This document shows, one piece after another, positions 1 to 5,188 of a DNA stretch of 5,188 nt. Position numbers and translations under genes: made by a program. The notes under the pieces were generated by a model. The model had not been told where the DNA came from. It was given only the letters and a program-made list of their open reading frames with translations, and did not search any database. This DNA is from Bacillaceae bacterium UBA7792. Its GTDB lineage: Bacteria; Bacillota; Bacilli; Bacillales; Cytobacillaceae. Within the stretch, counting starts at the first letter, position 1, and the number at the start of each line of letters is the position of its first letter. The DNA lies in contig DLCS01000213.1 of NCBI GenBank assembly GCA_002480735.1, positions 412 to 5,599 of the forward strand. Direction: 5' to 3'.

Positions 1-10
1 ATGTTGACAC
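1..10 (-). CDS. Start of a further minus-strand gene, probably the sugar ABC importer ATPase (partial)
   Basis: Only the first three codons are inside the window: GTG TCA ACA, read from position 10 downward, giving (M)ST. The start is supported by a strong ribosome binding site AAGGAGG at 24-18 with a 7-nt spacer. The gene lies about 100 nt downstream of the binding-protein gene SBP1 on the same strand. In type I sugar importers of the Rbs/Mgl kind the binding-protein gene is commonly next to the ATPase and permease genes, so an RbsA/MglA-like ATPase is the most likely product, with a permease next in line. That identity rests on position only; three residues say nothing about the family. The rest of the gene lies beyond the left edge. 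Confidence 0.5.
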
Positions 11-17
11 CGTTTAT

Positions 18-24
18 CCTCCTT
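18..24 (-). promoter_or_regulatory. Ribosome binding site of the left-edge gene
   Basis: AAGGAGG on the minus strand is nearly the full anti-16S complement and sits 7 nt before the GTG at 10-8. It is the main evidence that a gene starts at the window edge. The region between it and the SBP1 stop has no other convincing start. Confidence 0.6.
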
Positions 25-54
25 CCATTTAAACGCCACGGGCTTATCGGTAAT

Positions 55-97
55 AGAATCTCCAACTAGCAAATAGAGATTGTTAGTTGGAGATTCT
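55..97 (-). other. Intercistronic perfect hairpin between SBP1 and the next gene
   Basis: Positions 55-68 and 84-97 are exact reverse complements (14 bp, AGAATCTCCAACTA). On the minus-strand RNA the stem can extend past one mismatch (83/69) by three more pairs, leaving a loop of about 7 nt. It begins 13 nt after the SBP1 stop codon and ends about 30 nt before the next ribosome binding site. The minus-strand sequence after the stem is ATTACCG, so there is no U-tract and it does not look like a full terminator. Such hairpins after binding-protein genes are known to protect the upstream mRNA end or reduce read-through, so that binding protein exceeds transporter (the malE-malF region of enteric bacteria is the classic case). 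That role is inferred here. Read on the plus strand, the stem is followed by GAATTTTT, but no plus-strand gene needs a terminator. Confidence 0.75.
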
Positions 98-110
98 GAA
101 TTTTTGAAAC

Positions 111-1226
111 CTATTTCTTATAGTATTCCTTTAATGTTTTCATCCAATCTTCTTCAAATGCAGATGAAACTCCCCAGCCTTCTACAACATCTGCAAGATT
201 CACCATATTTACAGGAGACTTAGATGTTTGCAGTGCTTCTTGAGAAATTAATGATGCCTCAAGGTCAAAGGTATCAGGTGTTTCTTCACCAGCAAGTTTC
301 TTCGCAAGAATTCTCATATTTACAGAGCCAATTAGCTTCGGATCCACTGCTGCTGTAAATTTCCATGGGCTTTTTTCCTCTTGCATAATTTGAAGGTCAG
401 CGTTCGAAACGTCAATGCCATAGATTGCAATCTCATCTCTTCCAGCTTCCTTAATCGCACGGGCAGCACCCATCGCGAAAGCGTCCCAAGTTGCAAAAAT
501 TGCATCAATTTCGCCTTTTTTATGCTTATTTAACATAGCTGCCACTGCATTCTGAGTTTGTACAGTTGTATCAGCTGCTGCTACACCAAAACGTTCAATT
601 TCCTTAATGCCTGGATTGCTCTTTAATTTCTCTTGATACACAGCATTACGGCGTACCATTGGTGGGAATCCATCAACCCAGAGGTAAACGATATTTGCTT
701 TCCCATTTGTGTCCTTAATTAACTGATCCATCGCTAAAGTTGCAAGAGCCTCATCATCCTGAGAAGTTAATGTCACACCATCTACTGTAGCAATGTCCCC
801 ATTTGAATCGAAGGTTACAACACTCTTACCTGCATCAACAATTTTCTTCACATCTGCCACCGTTGCTGCATCATCACCATGTGAAATGATGAATCCATCG
901 TAGTTTTCTTGAAGAGCTTGAGCAATAGCATCGTGGAATTTAGCAGTATCACCATTTGCCGTGAATACATCTACCTTAAATCCAAGTGCTTCTCCCTCTT
1001 CCTTTGCACCTGCTAGGAATTGTGCTGTATGGTCATCGCCGCCAATTTTTCTAACAACTTTGATTTTGACCTGTTTGCCATCCTTAAAACGTTCAGGGAC
1101 ATTATCTAAAGAAACATCTTTATTTCCCTGTGCAGGCTTCGAGCTACCTTCCTTTGAAGAACAGCCTGTTAACAGAAGTGAAAAAGCTAGAAATAGAACC
1201 ATTGCGCTTTTGAAAAACTTCTTCAT
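111..1226 (-). CDS. Sugar-binding lipoprotein of an ABC importer (SBP1, type I periplasmic-binding fold)
   Basis: This 371-residue protein is the extracellular receptor of a probable sugar ABC importer, tethered to the outer face of the membrane. Residues 1-21 are a lipoprotein signal peptide with basic start MKKFFK, hydrophobic core and lipobox LTGC; Cys22 is the lipidated residue. A hydrophilic linker runs to about residue 42. The rest is a Peripla_BP_4/RbsB-like two-lobe domain. Visible motifs are GGDDHTAQFLAGAKEEGE (62-79), ISHGDD (114-119), VTFDSN (137-142), FPPMVRRN (187-194), ATWDAFAMGA (245-254) and YGIDVSN (269-275). The last two match the RbsB segments whose aspartates contact the sugar, which points to Asp248 and Asp272. 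The ATG start is supported by AAAAGGAG at 1243-1236 with a 9-nt spacer. It heads a transcription unit continuing past the left edge and lies below a cre-like site. The ligand is not identifiable; ribose, galactose, inositol or another small polyol are all possible. Confidence 0.93.
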   Translation of the reverse strand: MKKFFKSAMVLFLAFSLLLTGCSSKEGSSKPAQGNKDVSLDNVPERFKDGKQVKIKVVRKIGGDDHTAQFLAGAKEEGEALGFKVDVFTANGDTAKFHDAIAQALQENYDGFIISHGDDAATVADVKKIVDAGKSVVTFDSNGDIATVDGVTLTSQDDEALATLAMDQLIKDTNGKANIVYLWVDGFPPMVRRNAVYQEKLKSNPGIKEIERFGVAAADTTVQTQNAVAAMLNKHKKGEIDAIFATWDAFAMGAARAIKEAGRDEIAIYGIDVSNADLQIMQEEKSPWKFTAAVDPKLIGSVNMRILAKKLAGEETPDTFDLEASLISQEALQTSKSPVNMVNLADVVEGWGVSSAFEEDWMKTLKEYYKK

Positions 1227-1235
1227 AGATTGACA

Positions 1236-1243
1236 CTCCTTTT
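1236..1243 (-). promoter_or_regulatory. Ribosome binding site of SBP1
   Basis: AAAAGGAG on the minus strand lies 9 nt before the ATG at 1226-1224 and fixes the start of SBP1. No other in-frame start has a comparable site. Confidence 0.8.
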
Positions 1244-1296
1244 ATATTTTTTAATTATTTTCCTGCCCATTCGATAAAATCTAGCATACTATTAAA

Positions 1297-1311
1297 TTAT
1301 AGCGCTTTCAT
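1297..1311 (-). promoter_or_regulatory. cre-like operator (CcpA catabolite repression site)
   Basis: The minus strand reads ATGAAAGCGCTATAA. It keeps the core TGAAAGCG of the Bacillus cre consensus (roughly WTGAAARCGYTTWNN), with the right half weaker. It lies about 70 nt before the SBP1 start, just downstream of one candidate promoter and overlapping the -10 of another. Either position would let CcpA/HPr-Ser-P block transcription of the importer when glucose is present. Carbon catabolite control is usual for such transporters, which fits. No matching site was found before the chemoreceptor gene. Confidence 0.6.
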
Positions 1312-1326
1312 ACCGAATTTAATTAA

Positions 1327-1355
1327 ATTTTATCATGTACTCGCTGTTTATACAA
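1327..1355 (-). promoter_or_regulatory. Candidate SigA promoter of SBP1
   Basis: On the minus strand TTGTAT (1355-1350) is followed by a 17-nt spacer and TAAAAT (1332-1327), with an extended TGA (1335-1333) just before the -10. The -35 matches TTGACA at only three positions; the -10 matches at five and carries the TGn extension. A start near 1320 would give a leader of about 95 nt and put the cre-like site at about +10 to +24, a roadblock position. A competing -10, TATAAT at 1301-1296, is a perfect hexamer but has no recognisable -35 at 16-18 nt. Which is used cannot be settled by eye. Confidence 0.45.
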
Positions 1356-1397
1356 TCATTATTTTGATTTATTCATGTATTATTTGGTTTTCATGTA
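1333..1397 (-). repeat. Three direct copies of TACATGA upstream of the SBP1 promoter
   Basis: The heptamer TACATGA occurs on the minus strand at 1397-1391, 1379-1373 and 1339-1333; the first two extend to TACATGAA. Start-to-start spacings are 18 and 40 nt. The copy nearest the gene overlaps the extended -10 of the candidate promoter. Repeats in this position could be an activator or repressor operator for a sugar-responsive regulator encoded elsewhere. The motif is short and the region AT-rich, so chance is not excluded. Confidence 0.35.
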
Positions 1398-1553
1398 ATT
1401 TCCTAAAAAGTTATTAGCGCATTTATCCTTATTTGTTCTTGTTTTTATGTATTATATTTAAGTATTCGTAATAATTATTTCCATATATTGAATATATTAC
1501 ATATAAACTATTTAAATCAAACACAATTCCAAAGAAAACCAACAACAAACATA

Positions 1554-1602
1554 AAAGGCGCCATCTTCCCTGGAGCTGATCTCTAGTAAAGATGGCGCCT
1601 TT
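1554..1602 (-). terminator. Strong intrinsic terminator after SBP2
   Basis: Positions 1554-1567 and 1589-1602 are perfect reverse complements (14 bp, AAAGGCGCCATCTT), a GC-rich island in AT-rich DNA. The 21-nt loop can form a further small stem (1570-1575 with 1581-1586, one mismatch on the minus-strand RNA). On the minus strand the stem ends in TTTT and continues with a U/G-rich tract (ATGTTTGTTG). It starts 3 nt after the SBP2 stop. The run of A on the other side makes it potentially bidirectional, but no plus-strand gene leads into it. It separates the chemoreceptor-SBP2 unit from the SBP1 unit. Confidence 0.85.
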
Positions 1603-1605
1603 ATT

Positions 1606-2727
1606 CTATTTATTTGCTTGTTTGAGGGCCTTCATCCAATCCTCCTCCAATTCGGAAGAGAGTCCCCAGCCAGGTAGCACAGCACCTAAATTATCCATAT
1701 TGACTGCTTTCTTTGAAGCTTGAATCTCACTTTGAGCAATTAGGTATGCCTCGAGATTATATTTCTGCGGCGTTTCCTCACCAGCGATCTTCTTAAGTAC
1801 CAATCTCATGTTAATTGCCCCTATTAATTTTGGGTCTACAGCAGCTGTGTATTTCCATGGACTGCCTTGCTCTTGCATTAAGCTCAAGTCTGTATTAGAA
1901 ACATCAATTCCATAGATCCCTATTTCGTCTCTTCCTGTTGCCTTAATTGCTTCCACTGCACCAATTGCAAATGCATCCCATGTAGCAAAAATAGCATCTA
2001 CTTCACCTTTGGGATATTGCTTGAGGATATCCATCACTGCAGCTTTCGTTTCTTCAGATGTGTTGGCAGACGCAACACCAAATCTCCCAACTTCTTTAAT
2101 GCCAGGGTTATTTGTTAAGGCTTTCTCATAAATCGCATTCCTTCTCACCATAGGAGGAAAACCGTCTACCCATAAATAGATGATATTTGCTTGTCCATCG
2201 TGATCTTCGATTAACTGTTCTACCGCTAACGTAGCTAGAACTTCGTCATTTTGAGACGTGAGTGTAACATCCTTGATATTTTCAAGCTCCATATTCGAGT
2301 CAAATGTAACAACACTCTTGCCACTTTCAACTAACTTCTTAACATCATTGACCGTTTCTGGGTCATCACCGTGAGAGATTATGTAACCGTCATAATCCTC
2401 TTTTAACGAATTCATGATTTCACTATGGAATTTTTCACTATCCCCATTTGCCGAAAAGACATCCACCTTTACACCCATTGATTCGCCTTCTTCCTTTGCT
2501 CCGGCGAGAAATTGCGCAGTATGGTCGTCCCCACCTATTTTTCGTATTACCTTAACCTTAATATCTTTTTCATTCTTAAACTTTTCAGGAACATTAGTTG
2601 TTGACAGGTTATTTTTTGAATCGCTCTTTTTATTAAGGGATTGTGATTCGTTGGAGCATCCTACGATCACGATCATGAAAGCAAGTAACAAGATGATTAT
2701 TTTTTCTAGGCTTCCTTTCTTCCTCAC
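1606..2727 (-). CDS. Second sugar-binding lipoprotein (SBP2), paralogue of SBP1, paired with a chemoreceptor
   Basis: This is a membrane-anchored type I sugar-binding protein of 373 residues from the preferred GTG at 2727-2725, where AGGGG (2740-2736) lies 8 nt upstream. A GTG three codons earlier (2736) overlaps that site and is less likely. The signal peptide runs to lipobox IVGC with Cys24 lipidated. A hand alignment of the mature domain with SBP1 gives about 220 identities in 329 positions and no gaps. All likely ligand segments are kept: GGDDHTAQFLAGAKEEGE, ISHGDD, VTFDSN, FPPMVRRN, ATWDAFA and YGIDVSN. The same or a closely related sugar is therefore expected. The gene follows the chemoreceptor by 64 nt without a terminator and ends at its own terminator, so no ABC components are linked to it directly. 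It could feed the SBP1 importer, signal to the chemoreceptor, or both. Confidence 0.92.
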   Translation of the reverse strand: MRKKGSLEKIIILLLAFMIVIVGCSNESQSLNKKSDSKNNLSTTNVPEKFKNEKDIKVKVIRKIGGDDHTAQFLAGAKEEGESMGVKVDVFSANGDSEKFHSEIMNSLKEDYDGYIISHGDDPETVNDVKKLVESGKSVVTFDSNMELENIKDVTLTSQNDEVLATLAVEQLIEDHDGQANIIYLWVDGFPPMVRRNAIYEKALTNNPGIKEVGRFGVASANTSEETKAAVMDILKQYPKGEVDAIFATWDAFAIGAVEAIKATGRDEIGIYGIDVSNTDLSLMQEQGSPWKYTAAVDPKLIGAINMRLVLKKIAGEETPQKYNLEAYLIAQSEIQASKKAVNMDNLGAVLPGWGLSSELEEDWMKALKQANK

Positions 2728-2735
2728 ATTCCTCA

Positions 2736-2740
2736 CCCCT
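2736..2740 (-). promoter_or_regulatory. Ribosome binding site that decides the SBP2 start
   Basis: Minus-strand AGGGG at 2740-2736 is followed 8 nt later by GTG at 2727-2725, a normal spacing. The upstream GTG at 2736-2734 uses the last G of this site as its first base and so cannot be served by it. No in-frame ATG lies between here and the upstream TAA at 2760-2758. Confidence 0.6.
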
Positions 2741-2791
2741 ACATACGTAATATTTATTTAATTAGTCAAACTTTGAACGGCTTAGGAAAAG

Positions 2792-4495
2792 CTATAACTT
2801 AAAATAATGAGCCAAATCTTCAAGCTCTGCTGATAATTTCTTTAATGAATCCGAACTATCGGCGATCGCTTCCATTGCAGCTACCTGTTGTTCTGCAGAC
2901 GCCGAAACCTCTTGGACTCCAGCCGCAGACTGCTCAGATATCGCAGAAATTTCCTCACTAAATTCGCTTAGTCGCTTACTACCAAGCTGAATCTTTCCAA
3001 GGTTTTCTGATACTTGTTCAATTTTTTCAACCATTGCCAGAACATTTTCTGTAATAGCGGTAAACTTTTCTCCGGTATTTTTGATTTGCTCATTTCCTAG
3101 CTCAGATTGCAACACTCCATCTTGGAGGGTCTTCACGACTTCCTTTGATTCAATCTGTATCCCTTGTGTAATATGTGTGATATCAATCACCGAGTTAGAA
3201 ACCTGTTCGGCAAGCTTTCGTACTTCATCTGCTACAACTGAAAAGCCCTTTCCATATTCCCCTGCTCGTGCCGCTTCAATTGCTGCGTTTAGAGCAAGGA
3301 GATTAGTTTGATCGGCAACATCCTTAATTACCTGAACAAGTTTGTAAATATTCTCGTTCTTGGAATCTAAAATCACAACCTGCTCCATTGATTTCTTAAC
3401 AATCCTAGTGATTTCTTCAATTTGTTGAACCGATTGATTCATCAAATCTGTACCCTCTTTTGCCTTTTCCATAATATCAACCGAGCCATTCTTCAATTCT
3501 TTTCCTTTAATATCAGCATCGGAAATTTGAATATTTACTGTTTCAACCGCTTTCGCAGATTCTGTAGCAGAATGAGCTTGTTCTTCAACCCCACGTGCTA
3601 ATTCATTCATTGTAGTAGCGATTTGCTGACCACCTATTTTTACCTCTTGAGAAGCAACCGATAAATCATTGCTTTGCTTGTTCATTAAATTAGAAACATT
3701 CACTACTTGCGTAACAATCCCCTGTAGATTTCTATTCATTTCATTAACCGAGCTTGCAAGAACACCAATTTCATCCTTATTATTAATTTCAAGGTTTGAG
3801 AATGATAGATTTCCTTTGGACACTTCGTTGATTCTCTCAGTAACGACCCCAAGTGGTTTCGCGATCATCCTCGTAATAAAAAGTGCTATAAACACTCCTA
3901 ATAAAATTACAACGGTAATGACAATTACAATAGTAATTACAGTCTGCTTAAAGACTTCCTTCGATTGTTTTCCCGCTTCCTCCGCCTTTATTGTGTTTGT
4001 GTTAACCAAATGATTCAGATTAAGCTTCATGGAATCAAAGGCTTTGGCACTCTTTTTAAAGTATAAATAAGCAAACTCAGATTTTCCTTTGTCCCTAAGC
4101 TTAAGCGTTTCTTCATTAATGTTTAGAAAAAAGCTCCACTTATATATTAATTGGTCAAAGTTTTCCCTTGTATCCTTCGTTTTGATCAACTTTTTGTATT
4201 TGTCCATCGTTCTCTGTGCTTCTTCCATGGAGCTCTTTCTTTCCATCTTCAGCATTTCCTTTTCCTGCTGGTCATCAGACTGGATATATCTTAGCGAAAG
4301 TGTTAATACATGCTCCGTCTGATAGCCAATAGAGTTGATTAGCTCCACCGCCGGCATAGATTCGTCAACAATTGAAGTGGTAGATTCCTGAATATGCAGC
4401 ATTCTATTAAATGTAACACCTGCAAATACAAATACCAAAATAAGAACGACTGCAAATCCTAGTAGAATCTTCCTACCAACACTAAATCTTCCCAT
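2792..4495 (-). CDS. Methyl-accepting chemotaxis protein with 4-helix-bundle-type sensor
   Basis: This 567-residue transmembrane chemoreceptor controls the CheA/CheW kinase from the membrane. Layout: TM1 about 9-30; extracellular mostly helical sensor about 31-183, of the size and placement of a 4HB_MCP domain; TM2 about 184-207 (very Ile/Val-rich); HAMP about 208-262, containing KPLGVV and [13 protein letters not shown]; then a long cytoplasmic coiled-coil signalling domain. The conserved hairpin tip is at about 395-430 ([19 protein letters not shown] and [16 protein letters not shown]). Glu/Gln-rich stretches near 304-315 and 515-544 ([18 protein letters not shown]) are probable methylation regions. 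The ATG at 4495 is chosen because AGGAGGG (4511-4505) lies 9 nt upstream; an ATG at 4522 would put that site inside the coding region. SBP2 follows in the same direction. E. coli Trg, also a 4HB receptor, senses ribose and galactose through their binding proteins, which suggests SBP2 as a partner. No CheW or CheA gene is nearby. Confidence 0.93.
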   Translation of the reverse strand: MGRFSVGRKILLGFAVVLILVFVFAGVTFNRMLHIQESTTSIVDESMPAVELINSIGYQTEHVLTLSLRYIQSDDQQEKEMLKMERKSSMEEAQRTMDKYKKLIKTKDTRENFDQLIYKWSFFLNINEETLKLRDKGKSEFAYLYFKKSAKAFDSMKLNLNHLVNTNTIKAEEAGKQSKEVFKQTVITIVIVITVVILLGVFIALFITRMIAKPLGVVTERINEVSKGNLSFSNLEINNKDEIGVLASSVNEMNRNLQGIVTQVVNVSNLMNKQSNDLSVASQEVKIGGQQIATTMNELARGVEEQAHSATESAKAVETVNIQISDADIKGKELKNGSVDIMEKAKEGTDLMNQSVQQIEEITRIVKKSMEQVVILDSKNENIYKLVQVIKDVADQTNLLALNAAIEAARAGEYGKGFSVVADEVRKLAEQVSNSVIDITHITQGIQIESKEVVKTLQDGVLQSELGNEQIKNTGEKFTAITENVLAMVEKIEQVSENLGKIQLGSKRLSEFSEEISAISEQSAAGVQEVSASAEQQVAAMEAIADSSDSLKKLSAELEDLAHYFKL

Positions 4496-4504
4496 ACTTT
4501 GAGT

Positions 4505-4511
4505 CCCTCCT
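4505..4511 (-). promoter_or_regulatory. Ribosome binding site that decides the chemoreceptor start
   Basis: AGGAGGG on the minus strand precedes ATG 4495-4493 by 9 nt. The upstream in-frame ATG at 4522-4520 has no purine-rich site before it and would add nine residues translated from the ribosome binding site itself, just before a typical short cytoplasmic N-terminus and TM1. Confidence 0.85.
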
Positions 4512-4551
4512 GTGAAAACCATTAGTTGTCTGTTTTTAGATTCTTATAAAA

Positions 4552-4578
4552 AATATAACACAAAAATGCGTATAAATT
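4552..4578 (-). promoter_or_regulatory. Possible extended -10 promoter of the chemoreceptor-SBP2 unit
   Basis: The minus strand has TATATT (4557-4552) preceded by TGT (4560-4558), an extended -10 form. A -35 is poor: the best hexamers at 17-18 nt are TGAATT or GTGAAT. Transcription from here would give a leader of about 50 nt. Many Bacillus chemoreceptors use SigD; I looked for its TAAA-N15-GCCGATAT pattern and found no convincing match between here and the rocA terminator. Confidence 0.3.
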
Positions 4579-4782
4579 CACATAAATTTGGCACATTTCG
4601 ACAATTTATTCATCAAACCTACTAAAATACCAAAAAATCCAATAATACAAATGAAAATCGTAAAAAATAGCGGATTAAAATATAAGTCTTTTGGTCGTAT
4701 TTTTCGTGGGGATTTATTATTGGGGATTCTAAAAATTGAACTAGACGGTGAAAGGGGTTGCTTCTGAGAATCAAATGAATAT

Positions 4783-4812
4783 AAAAAATAGGGATGGAAT
4801 TCTCCATCCCTA
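4783..4812 (-). terminator. Intrinsic terminator after rocA
   Basis: Positions 4789-4798 and 4803-4812 form a perfect 10-bp stem (TAGGGATGGA) with a 4-nt loop, followed on the minus strand by TTTTTT (4788-4783). It starts 7 nt after the rocA stop. Stem, tight loop and T-run together make this the clearest terminator in the window, and it ends the rocA transcript before the chemoreceptor promoter region. Confidence 0.93.
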
Positions 4813-4819
4813 AATAACT

Positions 4820-5188
4820 TTAATACATTTCCGAAGTCGTCTTCGCCTGCATATGAAGCAATAGGTAGTCTGGACCGCCAGCCTTAGAGTCGGTCCCTGA
4901 CATATTGAAGCCACCAAACGGCTGATAGCCAACAATGGCTCCGGTACAGCCACGGTTGAAGTAAAGGTTTCCGACATGGAAGTCTTCACGAGCCTTTTGG
5001 ATATGCTCACGGTTTGTCGTGATCACAGCACCTGTTAGACCGTATTCCGTATTGTTGGCAATGTTAATCGCCTCGTCAAAATCCTTCGCCTTCGCAAACG
5101 CAACGACAGGTCCGAAGATTTCTTCCTTCATTAAGCGTGCTTCCGGATCTAGATCTGCAAATACCGTTGGCTTGATGAAGAAACCAGT
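4820..5188 (-). CDS. rocA: 1-pyrroline-5-carboxylate dehydrogenase, C-terminal 122 residues (partial)
   Basis: This enzyme oxidises 1-pyrroline-5-carboxylate (as glutamate semialdehyde) to glutamate with NAD+, the last step of proline and arginine catabolism in the cytoplasm. The frame is open to the right edge, so the N-terminal part, including the catalytic cysteine and most of the NAD-binding domain, lies outside. What is visible is the C-terminal quarter of a protein usually about 515 residues long. It contains the aldehyde dehydrogenase motif EEIFGPVV, then [11 protein letters not shown], the [17 protein letters not shown] segment, [14 protein letters not shown] and the ending [12 protein letters not shown]. 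The ending closely resembles B. subtilis RocA as I remember it. B. subtilis also has a proline-linked paralogue (YcgN/PutC), and the two cannot be separated on this fragment, so pruA is an acceptable generic name. An internal ATG at 5131 is not the start. The terminator just downstream makes it the last gene of its transcript. Confidence 0.92.
   Translation of the reverse strand, partial: TGFFIKPTVFADLDPEARLMKEEIFGPVVAFAKAKDFDEAINIANNTEYGLTGAVITTNREHIQKAREDFHVGNLYFNRGCTGAIVGYQPFGGFNMSGTDSKAGGPDYLLLHMQAKTTSEMY

Larger units (their letters stand above)
1227..1553. other. Gene-free regulatory region between the two binding-protein genes
   Basis: These 327 nt are very AT-rich and carry no credible reading frame on either strand. 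They lie downstream of the SBP2 terminator and upstream of SBP1, so they must hold the SBP1 promoter unless that gene depends on read-through. The half nearest SBP1 contains the ribosome binding site, a cre-like site (1297-1311), two candidate -10 elements and three copies of TACATGA. The distal part (about 1400-1550) shows only AT-rich sequence and a 15-nt palindrome at 1483-1497 (ATATATT-G-AATATAT), which may be chance in such DNA. Confidence 0.7.
4496..4782. other. Gene-free stretch between rocA and the chemoreceptor gene
   Basis: About 290 nt of AT-rich sequence between the chemoreceptor start and the rocA terminator. It should contain the promoter of the chemoreceptor-SBP2 unit. A 61-codon minus-strand frame here (4622-4807) is not credible: its start codon lies inside the terminator stem and it has no ribosome binding site. 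Apart from the candidate -10 and the ribosome binding site I see no repeats, cre site or hairpin of note. Confidence 0.6.

Noticed and set aside
1..69. Short plus-strand frame from ATG at position 1 ending at TAG 67-69, with the 55-97 hairpin and following TTTTT as its terminator
   Set aside because: The ATG is simply the complement of the start of a better-supported minus-strand gene, the 22 codons have no recognisable content, and all other genes run on the minus strand.
961..1233. Plus-strand frame opposite the start of SBP1, with a similar one at 2414-2761 opposite SBP2
   Set aside because: Both are antisense shadows of the same conserved protein region; their resemblance to each other only reflects the paralogy of the two real genes, and neither has a ribosome binding site worth noting.
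1483..1497. Palindrome ATATATT-G-AATATAT as an operator
   Set aside because: Such AT-only palindromes arise easily in this composition, and it is more than 250 nt from the SBP1 start.
2737..2791. TTGACT in the gap before SBP2 as a -35 for a separate SBP2 promoter
   Set aside because: TTGACT is a good -35, but at 16-18 nt downstream the sequence is GTATGT-like, not a -10, and the transcript would begin inside the ribosome binding site. Co-transcription with the chemoreceptor is more likely.
3081..4322. Plus-strand frames opposite the chemoreceptor gene (3081-3311, 3669-4013, 4089-4322)
   Set aside because: They are antisense to a full-length, domain-complete chemoreceptor and show no start signals or recognisable domains.
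4560..4700. SigD-type motility promoter before the chemoreceptor gene
   Set aside because: The nearest resemblances (TAAA with GCCAAATT 12 nt away, and a CGATTT after a poor -35) fail on spacing or on sequence.
4622..4807. A 61-codon minus-strand reading frame between rocA and the chemoreceptor gene
   Set aside because: Its ATG lies within the rocA terminator stem, there is no ribosome binding site, and the product is a low-information Ile/Phe/Leu-rich string expected from AT-rich DNA.
4810..5010. A 66-codon minus-strand frame overlapping rocA
   Set aside because: It is in another frame of a well-supported aldehyde dehydrogenase gene and runs into the terminator.

Overview
The window looks like chromosomal DNA from a low-GC, Gram-positive, spore-former-type bacterium in or near the Bacillaceae. 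The evidence is the AT-rich intergenic DNA, strong AGGAGG-type ribosome binding sites, lipoprotein-anchored (not periplasmic) solute-binding proteins, a CcpA-type cre operator, and a RocA-like 1-pyrroline-5-carboxylate dehydrogenase ending very close to the Bacillus form. I see no mobile element, CRISPR array, tRNA or rRNA. All recognised genes lie on the minus strand, so the window is read from right to left.

From the right edge: (1) the last 122 codons of a RocA-type P5C dehydrogenase, closed by a textbook intrinsic terminator at 4783-4812; (2) a gene-free stretch that probably holds the promoter of the next unit; (3) a membrane chemoreceptor (methyl-accepting chemotaxis protein, 2792-4495) followed after 64 nt, with no terminator between, by a type I sugar-binding lipoprotein gene (here SBP2, 1606-2727), closed by a strong GC-rich hairpin at 1554-1602; (4) a 327-nt gene-free regulatory region with a candidate promoter, a cre-like site and a repeated TACATGA motif; (5) a second sugar-binding lipoprotein gene (SBP1, 111-1226), about two-thirds identical to SBP2; (6) a long perfect hairpin with no U-tract at 55-97; (7) a ribosome binding site and GTG start at the left edge that open a further minus-strand gene, most likely the ATPase of the cognate ABC importer.

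Working model (inference): SBP1 is the high-affinity receptor of a sugar ABC importer that runs off the left edge and is probably repressed by CcpA. SBP2 is a paralogue that kept the likely ligand contacts but has been placed under a chemoreceptor. That arrangement suggests a dedicated binding protein presenting the same sugar, or a related one, to the chemoreceptor, which would separate sugar sensing from sugar uptake. This is the most interesting idea in the window. The individual protein families are ordinary, and the sugar cannot be named from sequence alone.
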